A stretch of 7,432 bases of DNA from CAYPCH01 sp964409165 (lineage in GTDB: Bacteria > Bacillota > Clostridia > Acetivibrionales > Acetivibrionaceae). The position numbers were made by a program, and so were the translations under genes. The DNA is taken from contig CAYPCH010000145.1 of NCBI GenBank assembly GCA_964409165.1, forward strand, positions 1 through 7,432. The letters run 5' to 3'. The notes under the pieces were generated by a model. That model was given only the letters and a program-made list of their open reading frames with translations. It was not told the DNA's origin and ran no database searches. This document shows, piece after piece, positions 5,302-7,432 of this stretch; the first letter of the stretch is position 1; every line of letters starts with the position of its first letter.

Positions 5302-5739
5302 ATGGAGATTCTTGCGATACTTGAGACATTGGAAGATGTTATTGAAAAGAGTGTAAGTGTGCCGTTTTCCGGCAAATGCATGGTAGATAAGGAAGAAATA
5401 TTGGAGATAGTTAAAGAAATGCGATTAAAGCTACCTGATGATATAAAGCAGGCAAAATGGGTCAAGGAAGAAAGGCAGAGGATTCTTCTAGAAGCCCAGA
5501 AAGAGGCTAATAATATTGTTAAAGATGCCGAAAATAAAATCGCATCCCTTGTTGATGAGCATGAGATTACAAAGAAAGCTTATGACCAGTCAAACGAGAT
5601 TGTTTCCAACGCTCAGAAAAATGCCCGGGAAATAAGGCTTGGTACGAAGGAATATGCAGATAGCGTGCTTAAAAGAGTTGAAGAAATACTTGAGGATACC
5701 CTTGAAGTCATAAAAGTTAACAGGGAAGAATTAAAATAG
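5302..5739 (+). CDS. Small coiled-coil protein of unknown function
   Basis: The ATG at 5302 is chosen because GGGAGGG (5289-5295) gives GGAGG seven bases upstream. A TTG at 5287 is in frame but overlaps that site. The 145-residue product has a short N-terminal helical part (MEILAILETLEDVIEKS), a loop with PFSGK, and then, from about residue 35, a highly charged helix. EEI..IVKEMR leads into the heptad-like stretch ILLEAQKEANNIVKDAENKI. There is no signal peptide or membrane helix. The ERQRILLEAQKEANNIVKDAE pattern resembles coiled-coil stalk proteins such as F/V-type ATPase subunit B/H, or DivIVA-like proteins. It lies far from any ATPase operon and is probably not a real stalk subunit. It sits between coaD and ylbJ, where B. 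subtilis has no such gene. A hairpin terminator follows. Confidence 0.85.
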   Translation: MEILAILETLEDVIEKSVSVPFSGKCMVDKEEILEIVKEMRLKLPDDIKQAKWVKEERQRILLEAQKEANNIVKDAENKIASLVDEHEITKKAYDQSNEIVSNAQKNAREIRLGTKEYADSVLKRVEEILEDTLEVIKVNREELK

Positions 5740-5763
5740 CGCAATCACTTCTTTAAATCTAAT

Positions 5764-5798
5764 AAAAAGCTTTGGGACATCGAGTCCCTCACCTTTTT
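5764..5798 (+). terminator. Intrinsic terminator after the coiled-coil gene
   Basis: GGGAC (5774-5778) pairs with GTCCC (5784-5788) around a five-base loop. An outer AAAAAG (5764-5769) can pair with CTTTTT (5793-5798) across an internal loop. The T-rich tail continues as GCCTCTTTC. It lies 25 bases after the stop codon and would end the rsmD-coaD unit. Confidence 0.7.
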
Positions 5799-5826
5799 GC
5801 CTCTTTCATTTCACTCCAAGAGGTCT

Positions 5827-5883
5827 AATTAATCACGAAAATGATTCTACATTGAAAAAATTAATTTTTGTGATGCTACATTA
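5827..5883. repeat. Family C hairpin repeat, copy 3
   Basis: This 57-bp unit runs AATTAATCACGAAAATGATT to GATGCTACATTA. ATCACGAAAAT and ATTTTTGTGAT are near-complementary. GATTCTACATT and GATGCTACATT are direct repeats inside the unit. It lies in the gap between the convergent coiled-coil gene and ylbJ and could fold at the end of the ylbJ transcript. Confidence 0.75.
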
Positions 5884-5945
5884 AGGAAATTGAAGTGCAA
5901 TGTAAAATATTTATCTATTCAATATGGCTTAGCTGTACTTGAAGG

Positions 5946-7220
5946 CTAGTCATGTCTTTTTATATTGATACATAGCAGGGTCAGTATGGAAAATGATAAT
6001 ATAATAATAAGCGATAATAAAACATTATAACAGGAGTACAGAAAATAATCGTGCCATTTGAAACGTGTGACAGAGTCAATGAGTTTAAAAACACTCTGTG
6101 CCTTTAGTGAAACCAGTCCGCTTACTTTGAGTGCTGTATAAGTGTAAAATGCAGCAAACAAGCCTTGAAGAAATTTACCTGCAAGATATGGTTTGATGCT
6201 TATATCACTTTTACAGACAATGCTATATACCTGAGAGTGTACCGAAAGCCCCGCCCAACCGAGTATCATACTTGTTGCTGCCAGTTGCTGCACAAAGGAT
6301 ATATTCTGTACCTTGCTTGCCATGCTGGTACCCGTAGTCATTTCAAAAAATCCACTTATCAGCGAGGTAACAATTTCTTTGTTTATGCCCAGTGGAGTTG
6401 CAATTGCGGCAATCACACCTGAAATAAAGGATATAAAACCTATTTCAATCAGTATATTTATGATAACGGAGAAAAGAACGATAAAACCTCCTACCGCAAG
6501 CAGCACATTCACAGAGTTTTTTACTGCATCTCCCAAAACTTCTCCAGGGTTCAGTTTTTGACTTTTGATATTTCTGGAAAGCTCCTTTTTAAATCTTTTT
6601 ATGAGTTTTTCATTATGCATAACCTTTGTGACGGTTTTTTTTGCTTTATAAAATCGGAAAATAACACCTACTGTTATACTTGCAAGTATATGGCAGGTCA
6701 AAAGAAACAGACCGAGCCCCGGCATTTTAAACATTCCGACTGCTACAGCACCTACTACAAAAAGGGGCCCTGAGTTGTTGGTGAAAGAAAGCAACCTCTC
6801 AGCTTCGGTTTTGGAAAGCAGTTTTTCCTTCCTCATACTTGCCGTGAGTTTTGCACCGACAGGATAACCGCTGGTTATTCCCATTGCAAACGCAAAGGAA
6901 CCACAGCCAGGTACATTGAACACAGGGCGCATTATAGGTTCAAGGAGTATGCCTATGGACTTTATGAAACCGGTTTTGTTCAATATTTCAGATGCTACAA
7001 AAAAAGGGAACAGAGAAGGAAACACTACATTAAACCATAGGTTAAGGCCGTTTGAGGCTGATTTGACAGCGGTTTCAGAAAATAAAACCAGTAAAAGCAC
7101 AAATGCAGTGCTTGTTATTGGAAGCAAAAGGGGCTTTATGCATATCACTTTGATCTTGTTGATATTGTAGAGAACTACCATTATTACCACAATGGTTATG
7201 AAAATTGTATATGGATTCAT
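5946..7220 (-). CDS. ylbJ: Sporulation integral membrane protein YlbJ
   Basis: YlbJ is a polytopic membrane protein needed for normal spore formation in B. subtilis, where it is made in the mother cell. Its transported substrate is not established. The 424 residues (B. subtilis about 408) contain many hydrophobic segments. Two halves have the nucleoside-recognition 'Gate' character. The first runs from about 56 to 160 and includes NVVFPSLFPFF, GITSGYPVGAKL and TNNSGPLFVVGAVAVGMF. The second runs from about 235 to 330 and includes LLAVGGFIVLFSVI, SGFFEMTTGTS and ILGWAGLSVHSQV. A basic loop (about 192-220) separates them. The ATG is preceded by AGGGAG (7225-7230), four bases away, which is tight. 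An ATG 13 codons in is a weaker alternative. The gene follows rsmD-coaD as in B. subtilis, but on the opposite strand with one gene between. Confidence 0.93.
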   Translation of the reverse strand: MNPYTIFITIVVIMVVLYNINKIKVICIKPLLLPITSTAFVLLLVLFSETAVKSASNGLNLWFNVVFPSLFPFFVASEILNKTGFIKSIGILLEPIMRPVFNVPGCGSFAFAMGITSGYPVGAKLTASMRKEKLLSKTEAERLLSFTNNSGPLFVVGAVAVGMFKMPGLGLFLLTCHILASITVGVIFRFYKAKKTVTKVMHNEKLIKRFKKELSRNIKSQKLNPGEVLGDAVKNSVNVLLAVGGFIVLFSVIINILIEIGFISFISGVIAAIATPLGINKEIVTSLISGFFEMTTGTSMASKVQNISFVQQLAATSMILGWAGLSVHSQVYSIVCKSDISIKPYLAGKFLQGLFAAFYTYTALKVSGLVSLKAQSVFKLIDSVTRFKWHDYFLYSCYNVLLSLIIILSFSILTLLCINIKRHD

Positions 7221-7287
7221 TTTTCTCCCTGTATTAATCTGTTAGAATATTATTGTTTTCCTCCTAAGATTTTATTTTAAATATTTG

Positions 7288-7317
7288 AAATTATGCCAAG
7301 GGATGAGTGAAATGATA
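7288..7317 (-). promoter_or_regulatory. Candidate sigma-E-like promoter of ylbJ
   Basis: On the minus strand TATCATTT (7310-7317) and CATAATTT (7288-7295) are 14 bases apart. This fits the sigma-E layout (TCATATT-like, then CATAnAAT-like). B. subtilis ylbJ is a sigma-E gene. It lies about 70 bases before the ATG. The rest of 7221-7432 is AT-rich with no gene visible. Confidence 0.4.
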
Positions 7318-7432
7318 TTTTTTAATGTCCAAATATTCGCCAAATTTATTATTGGGCCTGTAAATTAATTTTTCAATAAAATGGTATTGTATTGAGATGA
7401 GTATAAATGGAAGTGAAATAAAACTAAAAAAT

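Noticed and set aside
4769..5465. Minus-strand open frames opposite coaD and the coiled-coil gene
   Set aside because: They are shadows of confirmed genes, have no plausible ribosome binding site, and one runs across two genes and the spacer.
6165..7170. Several plus-strand open frames opposite ylbJ
   Set aside because: They overlap each other and mirror the membrane-helix codons of ylbJ. No start signals support them.
1..7432. CRISPR array
   Set aside because: The repeats are few, imperfect, self-complementary and thousands of bases apart, without regular spacers or cas genes.

Overview
The window reads as a low-GC, Gram-positive, endospore-forming clostridial chromosome. Three things show this: a SpoVM-like micropeptide and a YlbJ-like sporulation membrane protein, strong AGGAGG-type ribosome binding sites, and AT-rich spacers. 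Gene order matches parts of two Bacillus subtilis neighbourhoods that are separate there: spoVM-rpmB-(...)-recG and ylbH(rsmD)-coaD-ylbJ. The cellulolytic-clostridia group (Acetivibrio/Ruminiclostridium-like) is a reasonable guess from protein flavour. The species cannot be fixed from sequence alone.

Layout. 1-177 holds repeat DNA. 178-870 (minus) is an unidentified membrane-anchored protein with a TTG start. It diverges from spoVM (1064-1135, plus), a 23-codon gene. spoVM converges on rpmB (1263-1451, minus, zinc-binding L28), with a strong bidirectional terminator between them. recG (1677-3764, plus) follows. A 289-bp spacer then contains a good sigma-A-type promoter, two repeat families and a 137-bp palindrome. 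After it come rsmD (4054-4611, apparently starting at AUA), coaD (4722-5204) and a small coiled-coil protein (5302-5739), all plus, ending at a hairpin terminator. ylbJ (5946-7220, minus) converges on this set. The last 212 bp hold a candidate sporulation-type promoter for ylbJ.

How the genes fit together. recG (fork rescue), rsmD (16S rRNA m2G966 methylation), coaD (CoA synthesis) and rpmB (ribosome) are housekeeping. spoVM and ylbJ are sporulation genes expressed in the mother cell in B. subtilis, and both have candidate sigma-E-like boxes here. No CRISPR, toxin-antitoxin, phage or novel defence system was seen.

The most unusual content is in the short gene and the spacers: the easily missed spoVM gene, the missing canonical start of rsmD, and two families of small palindromic repeats. 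One family (family A) appears as a full copy, a half copy and a 37-bp internally deleted copy. The other (family C) is a 50-57 bp hairpin repeat in four spacers.
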